In this document: piece by piece, positions 1 through 12,200 of the stretch
Position numbering within the stretch: position 1 is the stretch's first letter
How the letters are laid out: each line of letters starts with the position of its first letter
Assembly (NCBI GenBank): GCA_947561715.1
Contig: OX387202.1
Span: 16,753,001 to 16,817,000, forward strand
Length of the DNA: 64,000 nt
From: Ascidia mentula
Lineage: Eukaryota > Chordata > Ascidiacea > Phlebobranchia > Ascidiidae
Direction: 5' to 3'
Notes under the pieces: model-generated
What the model was told of the DNA's origin: nothing
The model's input: only the letters and a program-made list of their open reading frames with translations
The model's database searches: none
Translations under genes and position numbers: made by a program

Positions 1-3000
1 GGAAACTTAACATTTAAAAGTTTATGTTGTAATTTTACCTTGTGTATTGACATAACTATGTCCAAGGCCACAATTCTGTTCATTAGTATGTTATCTGAAA
101 AATAAATTTTTGTTCAAGCACATGTTAATCTAAATCTGTGTATCAATGACTTAAATTCCTTTACGCATGTTCTTTTTCAGGGGCAATGATAAATACAGCT
201 TGTTTGTTCTTGACAACTACAATCTCAAAGAACTGTGGGATATGGACAAACAAGGACACAGAAACTTTACCATTGATGGGGGGAAAGCCTTTTTTCACTT
301 CAACCCACATCTGTGCTTGGACAAGATTAACAAAATAAGTAATCTGACTGCGGCGGTTGAGGATTCAACAGATATCTCCACAACCACCAATGGCGACAGA
401 GCTGCATGTAAGAAGTTTAACAAATATTTTACCACTAATTTACTGGCAACAGACATTTTCATGACAGTTTTGCTATTTTTATTGACGTATCACATGTTGG
501 TTGGGATTTGTTATTTTTGTGAAGTGGTGATTTTCAGACACTTTAAAATTTTGCAAACGTAGTTTTAAGTTTTTTTTACTTTTATATACTATGTTTAAAT
601 AGCAGAAAGTAGTTATATCAATATGACAGTGGTTTCCAAACTGTTGTATATACCAGTAGTCTTCCACTCTTTTAATGCAAAACCCATTTTGCTCAAAGAG
701 AAACTTCAAGGTTTTTTGATATAGCACTTTTCTGATGACCGTAGTAGTGCTGTAGCCTATTTATTAGTTTTTTAATTTGTATTTTTGGGCTGATATTTGG
801 ATAAAAATGATCAAACTTTTTTTCATATAGTGTGTTTGTTTTTAAGACTTTTTAAATGTGGGTGGAAGTTGATACATTGAAGGTTTCATATCCACCGCTG
901 TGGGGAAAATATACATTTCCTGAAATATAAAATATGTTTTAGAGCAAGTACTTTGTTTATTAATTGTATGATGTTCTGTCTGACAGGCGATGTTGAAGAA
1001 ATGATCATTGAATCGTACGGAATGCGTGGGGGAGACTTGGAAATTACATGGCGAAAACCAAACATTACGGATTACCGCACTCTGATCAGTTACCATGTGT
1101 ATTACAAAGAAAGGTACTTTGAATCATATCAAAACTTTCTGCAAAAACGTTCAAAAAAACAATTGAAAAAAAATTGTGGACAATTTTTTAGTTTTTTCTT
1201 GCAAATCACAAAGTAAGAACCTGAAACGTTTTATTTCTTTGTTTTTGTTTCCAATTTTGTTGTTTGTATCTCAAAACCTTTTTTATACCAACGATACATC
1301 ACCTATTACTCGCTTTTTTCAGCCCAACCGAAAATGCAACGTACTCTAGTGGGATCTCAGCTTGTGGTGAAAGCAGGTAAATTTCTTACTGCATTGGCAC
1401 AATGTTTCAAAGATGCACTTTTAATGCATATTTTCCTTTACTTAGTAACATTTACTTGTAAAGCAGAGAAAACTTCTTCCCCTCGTCCTGTTGTAAGAAA
1501 TCATAATTTCATTTTTCAGTTGGTTAATTGAGGACGTTGCTAAGGGAAAAGAACCGGTGGGCAATGAGTTTGCCTTTGGTGAAACAGTCATTCAAAATCT
1601 GGCCCCCTTTAGCAAATACGCATTCTACGTCACCACTTCAATGACCTCGACTACTCAAACAGGAGCCCAATCAAAAATCCATTATATCATTACCCCTCCA
1701 AACAGTAAGAACTCATATTTTGATGTTTATTTTGGATTTTAGCAAAAAAATTAACAGCTCACTACTTGTATATTAGCAAGAATATTGTTAGCCTGAATTA
1801 GTTTGATATAGAAACATATTTGAAGAATATACATTCCGATGAAATTCGGATGGATTAAAGTCGTTAGTGTAAGTGATATGTGGTTTGCTGGTACTGTTGC
1901 GTTCTGGTGGTTTTCCACAGCAGTTTGTAGTTTGTCACAAACACGTCAACAGCAACAACAAATTCACCATGTGCATGCATCTGTGTCTGACCAACAAGCT
2001 GACACGGGCTACATTTTTGTGAAAAATTTACAGTAAACTAACCTTACATCGCTTCATAGAGCCAAGTGTTCCAAGAGATGTGACCGTCACTGCTAATAAC
2101 CAGTCAACAATCTTTATTGAGTGGCTCCCACCAGCGCACCCCAATGGAAATATAACACATTACCTAATACGGTGGAAACAAGAGGTGGAGCACAGTGTCG
2201 ACATGCTAATAACAGTTGATATGTGTGGACATGGTAAAAATTGCAACGTTTATTGGCATTTTTTTGTTATTTTGAAGCTGAACGAAGACTACTGTGCAAA
2301 TTTTCACTTTGTTCAATCGAATTGCTTTTGTGGCATTTCGGTTGCCCTTGTTTATTAAAGAGTTTTTTCACAAAATCAGTCTTTAAATGAGCTTGTTTTA
2401 CTTAAGCCTGTTATTCTGTGATATTTTACCATTGAAAACCTCCATCTATTTAAAACATCTTTAGGATTCGTCCCAAAGGACACAAAGCCACTAAATCCTC
2501 CTGAACAAGATCCTGACATACCAGGGGAGGTATGTGATGCCCATACGTCAACTTCTATTTGCTCGGCACATAGTTTAAAATATATATACCAGAAAAAACA
2601 AGAATTAAGTTAAATTGATGTGTAGCGTAAGTGTGTGCATTGATAAGACCCACTCATCAAGTTGAACTTTATAACATCAAAACTTTTAAGATTTATTTTG
2701 TCTGGTTTTTAGTTAATCCACGGTCATGGTATTGCGTTACAGGTAAATTGCAAGTGTGACAGCACATCCAACACCCCCGGACAGCATACAACGAGTGTAC
2801 AAAGTCGAATCGATTCCCAGAAATTTGAAGATTTTCTTATTGATACTCTGATTGACAGGTAACTGCGCAGAGCACTGTGGTCTGTTACATATTGTTTTGA
2901 TAATATGTTTTTCCGTAATAGGCAACTATCAGAGTTTTGAGTTACGATGTGTGTTTTTCAAAAAAAAAAAGTTTTCCATAGCAAAATGAAAAAAAGTAAC

Positions 3001-5555
3001 ATTCTACAAGCATTGAGCCAATAATGACCAGTGGGTTGCAGAGAGATGTACACACTGTACAGACCTATCGGGTCCTAGTATTTAGGCTGACTTCACAAAA
3101 TTTGTTTTTTGATAATTATCAAATTTTATATCTGGGCATGATTTCAGTGTGTACGAGGGGAATTCAGTCGCCTACATTGAATTCAATGAAGGAACAGATG
3201 GATCCTTAAAGAGAAGGTAACCTCCACTCAACTGATTTTTATTTAGTCACTTGAATTTACCCCAAAACACATGATTTGTGCAAGACAAAATCACCAAATA
3301 TTTATAGAATTCTCATATGTATTACATGGATTATTTATTATTTTTATCGTTCAATGTATTTTAAGTTAAACTCCCCGTGCCAATCCTGATGTCGATTTTT
3401 TTGTGCTTGTTTTTTATGATTAAAACTAGAGCTTATCACCTAATTTCTTCAGAAAAAAGCGCAGCGCCAATTCAACTTTTCCGGAGAATCAGACTGTCAA
3501 CCCCAACACGACCAAGCCAGGTAATAATTAGAATATCTCAGCAACTGTAAAGAAATACTACGAAACTGTCTGCAATAGTCAGTGAACAAATATACTGTTC
3601 AGGTTTTTCAACTTTTTCGCTTTCGTCTACTTTTAACTGATTATAAAATTTTCTGTGACCACTTATATTTGTCGGCATAATAAGTTGCCTTAAAGCAGCA
3701 AAACCGATTGTCACAAATGTATATTTGGGTTGAAAAACGTATTGACCTTCTGTGAAGGAAACTGTATTCACACAGATGTTTGCTATAGGTCGCCAATCAT
3801 AATTTTCCAAAGGCTTTCAGAGTGCTGCTGCAATTACTAAAAAAAAACTGTTGTTACCAAAACACAAAACAATAATTGACCATTTCCTTTAATTGCAGAT
3901 ACCGCCACTGTAAAATTGGACCCCAAATACTTGTACAAGAATTTCACAACGTTTTCCAGCAACTTCACTTTGACCGGGTAATGACGACTAGAAATTAATA
4001 ATGGTTTTTGTTTTAAAGAAGTTAATTCTCCTCTGCAAATTGTTTGTTCCTAACTTTCACTTTATCCATTCTTTACACATTTCTTTTGCGCAGTTTGGAA
4101 CATTTCAGCAAATACATGTTCGAAATAAAAGCATGTAACCATGCTGCCATGTGCAGCGTCGCAACTATTTTAACACGCAGAACGAAAAAATCAAGCACAG
4201 TAGACGTTATTCCCGGCAATATTGAATATCTTCAGGATGACAAAAAGGTAAAGGAAAATATTGCACCAAGGTTCTTTTTAAGCTATACAAAGTCCTGGTT
4301 TTTTATTTCAACGAAAAATTTTTGACAAATGTCCGAAATGCCACACAAAATTTCGTCCTAATTCGATTTTTTCCGCATATTTACAACGTACATTCTGCAT
4401 TAAAAACAAGTAGCGCATTGCAGTATCGACATAACAGCCAAAAACTTTCGCAAAACATAGGACTTTTTGCTTATCCTGACTTGCGTTTGTCCAAGTTTAA
4501 CGAAAACAAACCCGTAAAAAATGTTACGTAAAAATTCAGCTATATCTTATTACGTGACAATTCACTTCCCGTTGCTAACCATCAGCTATCGAGACCCTTA
4601 ATACAAAGCGCCACGAATCGCAATGATTGACGTCCTAAACATTACATGACATTCCCAATTTCAGACAGTTGGTTCACTGAAGATGAGCACAGCAGCGTTC
4701 GAAACGTTTGCTTATAATGATAAGCATATTACCTTGGGCTTTTCTGTTCCGTGTAATCAACTCCCACGTTTTTCGCACCTAAATATGTTTCAATACTTCA
4801 ATAGACCAAATCACAGACGCAAACCGTCTTGTTTTTCAGCCTGAAAACAGAACGTTGAAGTGGAATCCCCCGGTAATGCCCAACGCTTTCATTAAGTATT
4901 ACACCATTGAGATAGAGAGACTGAGCGACGGAGTAAGTGTGTGACGTCAGTCAGCTTGTTTGTGTTAGTTTGTTTTGTTTATGGGGGTGGGTATATGCCA
5001 GTAAAACATATCAAATTAAATGTGGTTTAATGTTTATTGCTATTAGTTGTTTTGGAAAAAGTTTGTGGTATTTTATAATGATTTTGAAGGTCGCATGCAG
5101 AAATTGAGTTAAAATCACGTTCCTTTAAGACAATATGGGAAAATGGAATAGGCCTTAAAGCATAATAGTTGTCTGTGCTCAACGTAATATGGCGCAAAGA
5201 CGCAAATCGTTTTGCAGTGTAATATACGTGTTTCCCGTGCTGGTTAACCGATATCCATTAGCATACAGGTCGTTTATACAAAATAGCGCTACAATTCTAT
5301 TGAAAATTCAACAACAAAAAACGCTTGTTGCAGAAGTTGCAAAACAAATGCTGTTCTGCCATGTTCTACATGCGCCAAAACCACCAGTGCGAATTGCCCG
5401 GCGACCTCAAGAAAGGCGATCACAGAGCCAGGGTTTTACCTGTGTCGCTGGCGGGCCCCGGCATATGGTCGCCGCATGTTGTCTTTTCTATTGCAAGTCC
5501 GCCCACTGAAACTGTATCCACTACTGTTGTTGCTGGTCGTGACATTTGCAGTGCT
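1..5555 (+). repeat. Direct segmental duplication, left copy
   Basis: From base 1 to about 5555 this DNA aligns, introns included, with 22293-28123. The match reaches the left window edge, so the duplicated unit is longer than seen. It ends a few bases after the start of the membrane-spanning codons of the receptor gene. Introns carry many substitutions and small indels, and the right copy has roughly 250 extra bases in the intron before its exon at 27421. The copies are in the same orientation, about 16.7 kb apart. Confidence 0.9.
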
Positions 5556-5639
5556 GTATGGTTTCCAGTGACTTTCCTCTGCTCTTTGGAGCAATGGCTT
5601 GGTTCTTATTCATTATCGTTGTTTGCATTTGAAGAATAG
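181..5639 (+). CDS. Kinase-less insulin/IGF-receptor ectodomain duplicate (partial, 5' end outside window)
   Basis: Thirteen exons repeat the receptor gene at 16.7-31.9 kb: 181-407, 987-1113, 1323-1376, 1520-1704, 2060-2233, 2465-2529, 2713-2858, 3148-3216, 3453-3520, 3899-3977, 4094-4247, 4840-4932 and 5334-5639. The first twelve have exactly the same lengths and phases as their partners. They encode the end of L2, the FnIII domains, the insert domain and a basic cleavage site (RRKKRS, like RRKRRS in the full gene). In the last exon the frame shifts at the start of the membrane segment: the hydrophobic run of the full gene is replaced by a 36-residue tail starting VAGRDICSAVW and ending at a stop. 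No kinase exon follows in the window. If L1 and Cys-rich exons lie to the left, the product would be a soluble or weakly membrane-associated receptor ectodomain able to bind ligand or form dimers with the real receptor; this is inference. Alternatives are a pseudogene or an assembly artefact. Homology is certain; expression is unknown. Confidence 0.75.
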
Positions 5640-8281
5640 TTGGACAGTCATCATCCTGTACACAAAAATATAAACCCATGCTGTTTAAAGGTGTTTTGCC
5701 AATTTGCTGTCTGGTGATGATAAATTTAGATGTAATCAGTGCTGCATTAACTTTTTTTAGCTGAAAAACATGCTTATATGTTATAAATTGAATAAAACCA
5801 AGGTATCTTAAAGTGGTGGTATATTGCATACTATTGCACAAAACATGCAACATATCCAACATCTGCATTTTATAAACCATCACCCACACAAAGTAACAAT
5901 AAAATGATCTTTTTTAATTACCAGTTGTAAAATAGTAGGTGCTTGTTGTTCAACATTGTTGCCTGTTTGCAACACACCAAGAATCTGAGCAGCTTCGTAC
6001 GGTGGAATTTGGTCGAGTAGAGATGATATCAATCCATTTCCGGTGTTCATTTCATGCTCAGCAATCCCATTGCTTCCGTTTAGGTTGTCGTTGTTGGGAA
6101 TTTCAGTAACATTGCCAGAGTCCATTAGTAAATCGTCTGACACCACAATTCTGCAATATATAAGAAATTGTTGGCGTAACATTCAGTATTCTACCTCAGA
6201 TAACAGTTAAGTACTTGTCAAGTGGCACAAAACAAGCAGATGCATTGTGATAGTAAAGTAGCTAGGGCATACAACATATTTTTTTCCACAAGAAATTGTG
6301 ACTAAACATAGGAGGTTACTATGTTACATTCAGATTTCACATTTAAATTTAAAGTCAGCTCAGTCTTTTCAGCAACATTGACATGTTTATACCTAGCTGG
6401 TTGATGCACAGTGATGCTGCATGTGGCACTTGAAGCTACACATTGTCCTTCGGCATATGAATACTGCGTCATGTTTCCTTTGCTGCTCATGGCATTCGGT
6501 GACACATTTTGATGGTTATCCGACATCTGAATGCTGAATAACAAAAGCTTGGGTTTGTCATATGTTATAATTGTCTCCAAAAGCAAATTAAGTACATACT
6601 AATTAGTATTACAATAACCCATTCTCGATCAGTATAATATTTTAGCTTTTATAATTTTATATCATTAAGATTTAAAATACGGTACATTTCAGAATTACAG
6701 TAAAACTCGGTTAATCTGGATACATTTCATGACCAGATTAAGCATTTTTTCACATTGTCTGAAATTGTTTATTTATTACAGTCGAATGCTGTACAGCTAG
6801 AAAAATATCAGTAAAAAATGCCTTGATTGAACAATCTTATAATCTAAAAATCCTAAAAGCAGTGCATCATGTGTTTGATTTTGTTGATTTGAGTAGGCAT
6901 AAAGTGCCAATCTAGGCCACAAAGACTTGGGCTAATTTAGTACCATGTACTGTATTCCACATAGGAATATTGAATGGCACACTGTAGTGCAATAATGTAA
7001 TTGTCAAAGCAGTTCAGGATTTGCATTCTGTTCATAATTGGGAAGTTGATATTTTACTATTTTACCTTGGCAATGTCCCTATACAATGTATATTGTGGGT
7101 TATCTGTGTTGGTACAGCATATCGTGAACTTGATTGAATGTTTGTGTTGTTTGAAGGAAGGCAAACAGAAAGCTGATTCATTTGATTGCCTGCAATAAAT
7201 AAAAAATCAGTAAATGAACAATTTGTGACGAAGTTTACAACAATATTATGCAGCAGAACTTTTTTTCTACGAATAACACTGTTCCTTCTGGAAGTCCTTT
7301 TAGTAGGTTATGGGCAAAGGTATATTTACCCCTAAAAAATGGCAGACGGGCAATGTTTTTTTATTATTTCTCATGTCTTTTGTTAACGATCATAGAATAT
7401 GTACAATTGTATCAATGTGTTTATTAGTATCTCTGTCAACAAAAATATAACAGTAGTTTAAAAATTGATAATTGTTTTAACACTTATAATGCTAATTTAC
7501 ATATTGCCACACATTTTTACCTTCGTTCATTGGAATAGATTGCAAAGAATTCATGTTATTTCCTTCATAGCTGGCCTCCATTCGAGCATCAACACTGGAT
7601 ACTTCGTCAGAGAGAATGTGCTGTGGCATGGGTGCAGTTGGGCACATCTGTTGTCGTGGTGGCATACATGGTGTGTTTTTGTGTTGGAAAAACATTTCCA
7701 AGCTGTTAAATTGTTGCTTGCATCTGTACAGCACATGGGTGAGTGATTAGAAACACCTTGGCCACCTCTTTGTTCAAACACAAATTGACTGAGCAGAAAT
7801 ACACATATCACTTTATGACAAAACAATAGGCAATATGTCATGAAGGAAAAGAATCGTAAGTCTCACAAAAAAATATTCGTTAGACTACCAAAGCATTCGA
7901 TGCTTTCTGTTTTGACAAAATTGATTTGTAGGAAATGGTCCAATGAAATTACTTTGTGCAGTGACTTTGCATTTGCACGATCCCTACAGAAAAGAATTGT
8001 TTCTTACCTTCCACATTGGAATATATCACTTTCATCATTCCGATTGCAGAATTCTGCATTGATTGGGCAGCACTAGCAATGTGAATATTTGGGGCGTTGT
8101 GGTTAAGACCATCTTGCCTTCCATCCGACAACGATGAAGAATTTTCCAGAAAAGGCAAATTTTCTGGTGCACCTGTGTAATTGTTTGACCATGAATTTTT
8201 CTAGTTGAATGCATTTAAAAAGACAATGAAACAAAACACACGCTTACCCGGCGCAGACAACGACTCAAAGTACGACTGCAT
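5521..8281 (-). CDS. Unrecognised Asn/Ser/Gln-rich protein, multi-exon
   Basis: I do not recognise this gene. Exons on the - strand, 5' to 3': 8281-8248 (start MQSYFESLSAPG), 8172-8008, one uncertain junction, about 7702-7521, 7189-7066, 6533-6393, 6150-5922 and 5655-5521. From 7702 onwards the phases fit (2-1-2-2-0-0-stop). The join between the exon at 8008 and the next is not solved: phases clash unless a small exon near 7.87-7.97 kb is used. The protein is rich in Asn, Ser, Gln and Met with no visible catalytic motif, zinc finger, coiled coil or membrane segment, like the activation region of a transcription factor or coactivator; that is only a resemblance. A helical-looking stretch reads QIPPYEAAQILGVLQ. 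The last exon runs antisense across the last exon of the receptor duplicate and stops in duplicated sequence, so the duplication may have cut off the original 3' end. Confidence 0.5.
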
Positions 8282-9234
8282 GGCAAAAGGACAGATGTAC
8301 TGTCTTAAGCATGTAAAAGTCTAATCGTTTGCTCGATAACAAATCTCGAAGACTGTATTGTTTTTACATGTTTCAGGGCTAAACCATATCGACAGAAATT
8401 TTTCAAAACAGCAAACAAACACAATTTAAGCTCCACAGCTGATTCGGCGGTAGTCACACTTACGTACATAACTTGGTGCTCTCTTATTTCATGCCTACTC
8501 CAAGAATTTGACAAAAAGGTTTAAATAAGTTGACCAAAAATGTGTGAATTTTGTAATGTATATTTCAAATAATTCTTAACTTTGTCAAAAAAAGATTTGT
8601 TACTTTAACAAAATTGCACAGAAATTGAAAACCATGTTTTCTGTGATGCTCGGGATTCCGCATGTCAAAAGTATAATGATAATGTGCCAGAAAAAGCACA
8701 TCCCTGGGCTGACGGTCCCTCCAAAAATTCATTATATGCATTTTGGTTTCCAGACAACAATGGAATTAAAGTAAAATTACTAATAAATCACCTCGCAAGA
8801 TACCTATAAGCACGACCTTGTTCGTTCTCACATCAAAGTACTGTACTTTGGAAATGTAAGATTTCTATCGAACGCACAAGCTATGACGTAATAAGTATAT
8901 TTAACAACAATGACCGCAATACCGCCACTTTCTTTGTAAAGCTGAGAATTTGAAAGTGGAAGAAGCCAGATGTTTGCTTTAAAATAGACTGAATATAAGT
9001 CGACATGGTGAGGAAAGAAACATTGGCTTAAAGTTTTAAACGAACATAAAAAACTTAAGTAACAAATTCTCCAATAAAACTAAAATTATGTCTTTTTGGG
9101 CATGGTTGATGATATATATTTATTGTAAATTGCTATTTTAGATGTGATAGCTGATAGGTAATAAGCTCTACATTTTGTTATTCCTGAGTTTATTGCTCGT
9201 TTTGCTGGTGATCTTGCTGCTTTGTGCTTGCTAC
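8282..9234. other. Intergenic spacer between divergent genes
   Basis: This is 953 bases between the divergent start codons of the unrecognised - strand gene and Spire. No convincing exon or repeat is seen. It probably holds the promoters or 5' UTRs of both genes. An upstream non-coding or short coding exon of Spire cannot be excluded. Confidence 0.5.
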
Positions 9235-12200
9235 ATGAATTTGCAAGACATTTTGAGCTGCTTCAATAATCCATTAAAAGAGGACCAAGTATGGGCACTT
9301 TGTTACAAATGCGCAACAAGCATTCTATGTAACGACACTTATAATAAAGACGTGATACAGGGAGATGCATTTGTGTCACCAAACGGACTAAAATCAGTGT
9401 TTTTGGACCACCATGGTCAGGTTGACGTTGATGGGGTCAGTGTTCAAAATGAAGCGGAGGTATGGATGTAATGTACATTGTGGTACTTGATATTCATTTG
9501 TTTATCATAATTTAAAGGTAGTATTTGTTTTTTACCATTAAAACTATCCCATATTGGGGAAAATAGAAGCAATAGAAGTTAGATAATGCGTTACCATATG
9601 AAAAACGTTGCGATCGTCTGTGTAGTTAAAGATTGCTGAAAAAATCTTCCCCACAAATAACAAACTTTCCAATCTGGGAACTACCAAACAACTTTTGGTT
9701 TGCATAGCCTACATGCACAAACATTTTCGAACAGCTGCTTAATTTTATTGATTATTGAATCTATTACAGGTGGTATTGAATTTGGGGCTTGTCCTGTTTG
9801 CTGCTTTGGATTATGGACTTGATGCTGATGAAGAACAGCAGATATCGGAACCTTTGGAGAAATTGCTATCTGTTATGACTTGTGAAGTTTCGGACCAGGA
9901 AAATTGGGACGAAGGTTACAATGACGACAAGACAACTGAACCGTGCTCCCTAAGTTCTATCATTCAGGTAGAAAGCTTTGGTAACACAAGTTTGTTTTGT
10001 GCTGTGACAATGTTTTGTTGAATCTGAGGTTAATAAAATTTTTGGTATTTTAGTCCCATGTTTGTGAGCTTTAAGATAATGTTATTCTGGTTTAAGGTTT
10101 GCGAGAACAACTTTTGCCGCAGCGAAGAAATGTATTCGGAAATCTGTCGCAACATGCTGAAAGAGGCTTACTTGCTCAAGTCATTCCTTGGCAACATATC
10201 AACGGCTTCAGAAGTAAGCCAAGTTGAACTTTGTGTGTTAGTTGGCTGGCATATCATTGTCACCTTTACATGTAAATCTAAACAAGTATGTACTTCTGTT
10301 GACTTTGCATTCCAAAAAACTAGTCATGTGCAATGTGATAGAACTATAGTGACTGTTACAGTTTCGTGTTAAATGTTTTTTGGTGTAATGCTTCCGTGGT
10401 TGTTTTATGGTTATACATATATAGTGTTTTCGTATCAGTATCATTATGAACTTGAACATTTGACCAACTTTATAGTTTCGTATTGGTAGTACTGTGGAGT
10501 GGTGAGTTCAGGCAAGAGCATGAAACACCTTTGTTTTCAGAGACCGGCCTTTGCTATAAAATCAATATGCATGAAAGCAGGGCTTTTAATTTGTATGTGT
10601 ATATTTATGTTTATGCACGAATGATAACAAATCCAGGTGCATGCAATATTTAAGAGAAATTGAACAGCAAAGCCAACTTAAAATTATGCTTCCATTTATG
10701 GAATTTTAACTTACAAATGCCCTTTCTCAAAACAGTGAGCACTCTTTGACTTGTCGTTATACTTGAAAACCTATGGTCAGTCTTGTCCCACCACTTGATT
10801 TGACAAGAATTTCCCGATCAGACTTCGTAGAAAGGCACACGTCCCATATACTTTCACAAAGCACTTAACTTCTTAGATGAGCCCACGAAAGTCGCAATCA
10901 AGACGTAATTGTGGCCCAGAGCCGGTTACGCCTAAGCCTATTACACTTAATTATGACTGACTTATAAGCCACTGAGTGTGGTGATTAAAACTGAGATGGC
11001 CGACGTATACTTCAGCACCTACGCACAGTTCCTTTTAGCTGGAATTCCAGACTAAACATCGCACTGCACTAGTTTTGGAGTGACAGAAACCTAATGAAAA
11101 CCCTTGCCAATCAATAAATCAAATATTTCTGTTTACTTTGTTTTTATGCAAATAATCCAAACCTACATGTCAACTTCTATTTACTCTATGCTAACATACT
11201 TGTTTCTTCTTATGCATTGGGAAGTGTTGAAAATTCGCAAATAACCCATACATTTTTCATTTAAAAGGGCCTAAACAGACTAAGTCGGAAATGTAGAAGG
11301 CCCAGCGTGAACAGTGCAAGCTCCATTGGAAAGCAAGACTTTGAATGCTGGGTGAGCGTTTGCTGCAGAAACAACACACAATCAACGCAAATTTCATGTC
11401 CTTATTTTGTGTTTTTGAATTTAGACCCACTCGTGGCTTGATGTTCTTGGCGACTTGCACTCTCGCAGGCCATCTCTCCGACATGTTGATACGCCACAGG
11501 GGCCACCGATCAATAAGTTCGACTTATCACCCTATGAATTGTTAATGGAGGATATCAGGCAGAGGAAATATAACTTGTACAAAGTAAATACAATAGTTGT
11601 GTGTTTACCTGCACAAGTGAGCTTTATTCCCCCCGCCATCAAAAAACATTTATATTTGCACATAAATCAAAATTGTTTTTGTCGAAAACAGTTGTTTGTC
11701 AGTGTATATATGTAAAGAACGGTAGCGATATTTGTGAAGAAATATATAGCTCCTATTGTGATGTAACAGTTTTCAAAACCACGATACAATTTGATTGGTT
11801 TATTGCACTTTTTACTAAAACAACAACTTGCTGTCTATCCAGGTGAAGGAAGTGCACAAATCGCCAAGTAAAGCAAACCCTTCCGTGCATGACACAATAT
11901 TGGAATTTGTGCGTTCACAACCCACTTTAATGCCAGTAAGTTAGAAATTAATTTGTTCTATGTACAATTGTGCGTACTGTCACCCAACTAAAAATTTAAA
12001 ACTTATTGCTTTTTATGATATAACCAACTTTGGTCTGTTGTTAATTTTTAAGTGTTAAGTTGATTTAAAAACGTTTTTTGCAGGCACACAAAAGAGTCCT
12101 TAGGCCTTTGCCTCCTCGTTCCAAATCAGTACACGAAAAGTTAATTGAACAAATCAAAGACCATTCTTTAACCTTGAAGCCAGTTGCAAATGTGGAGAAT

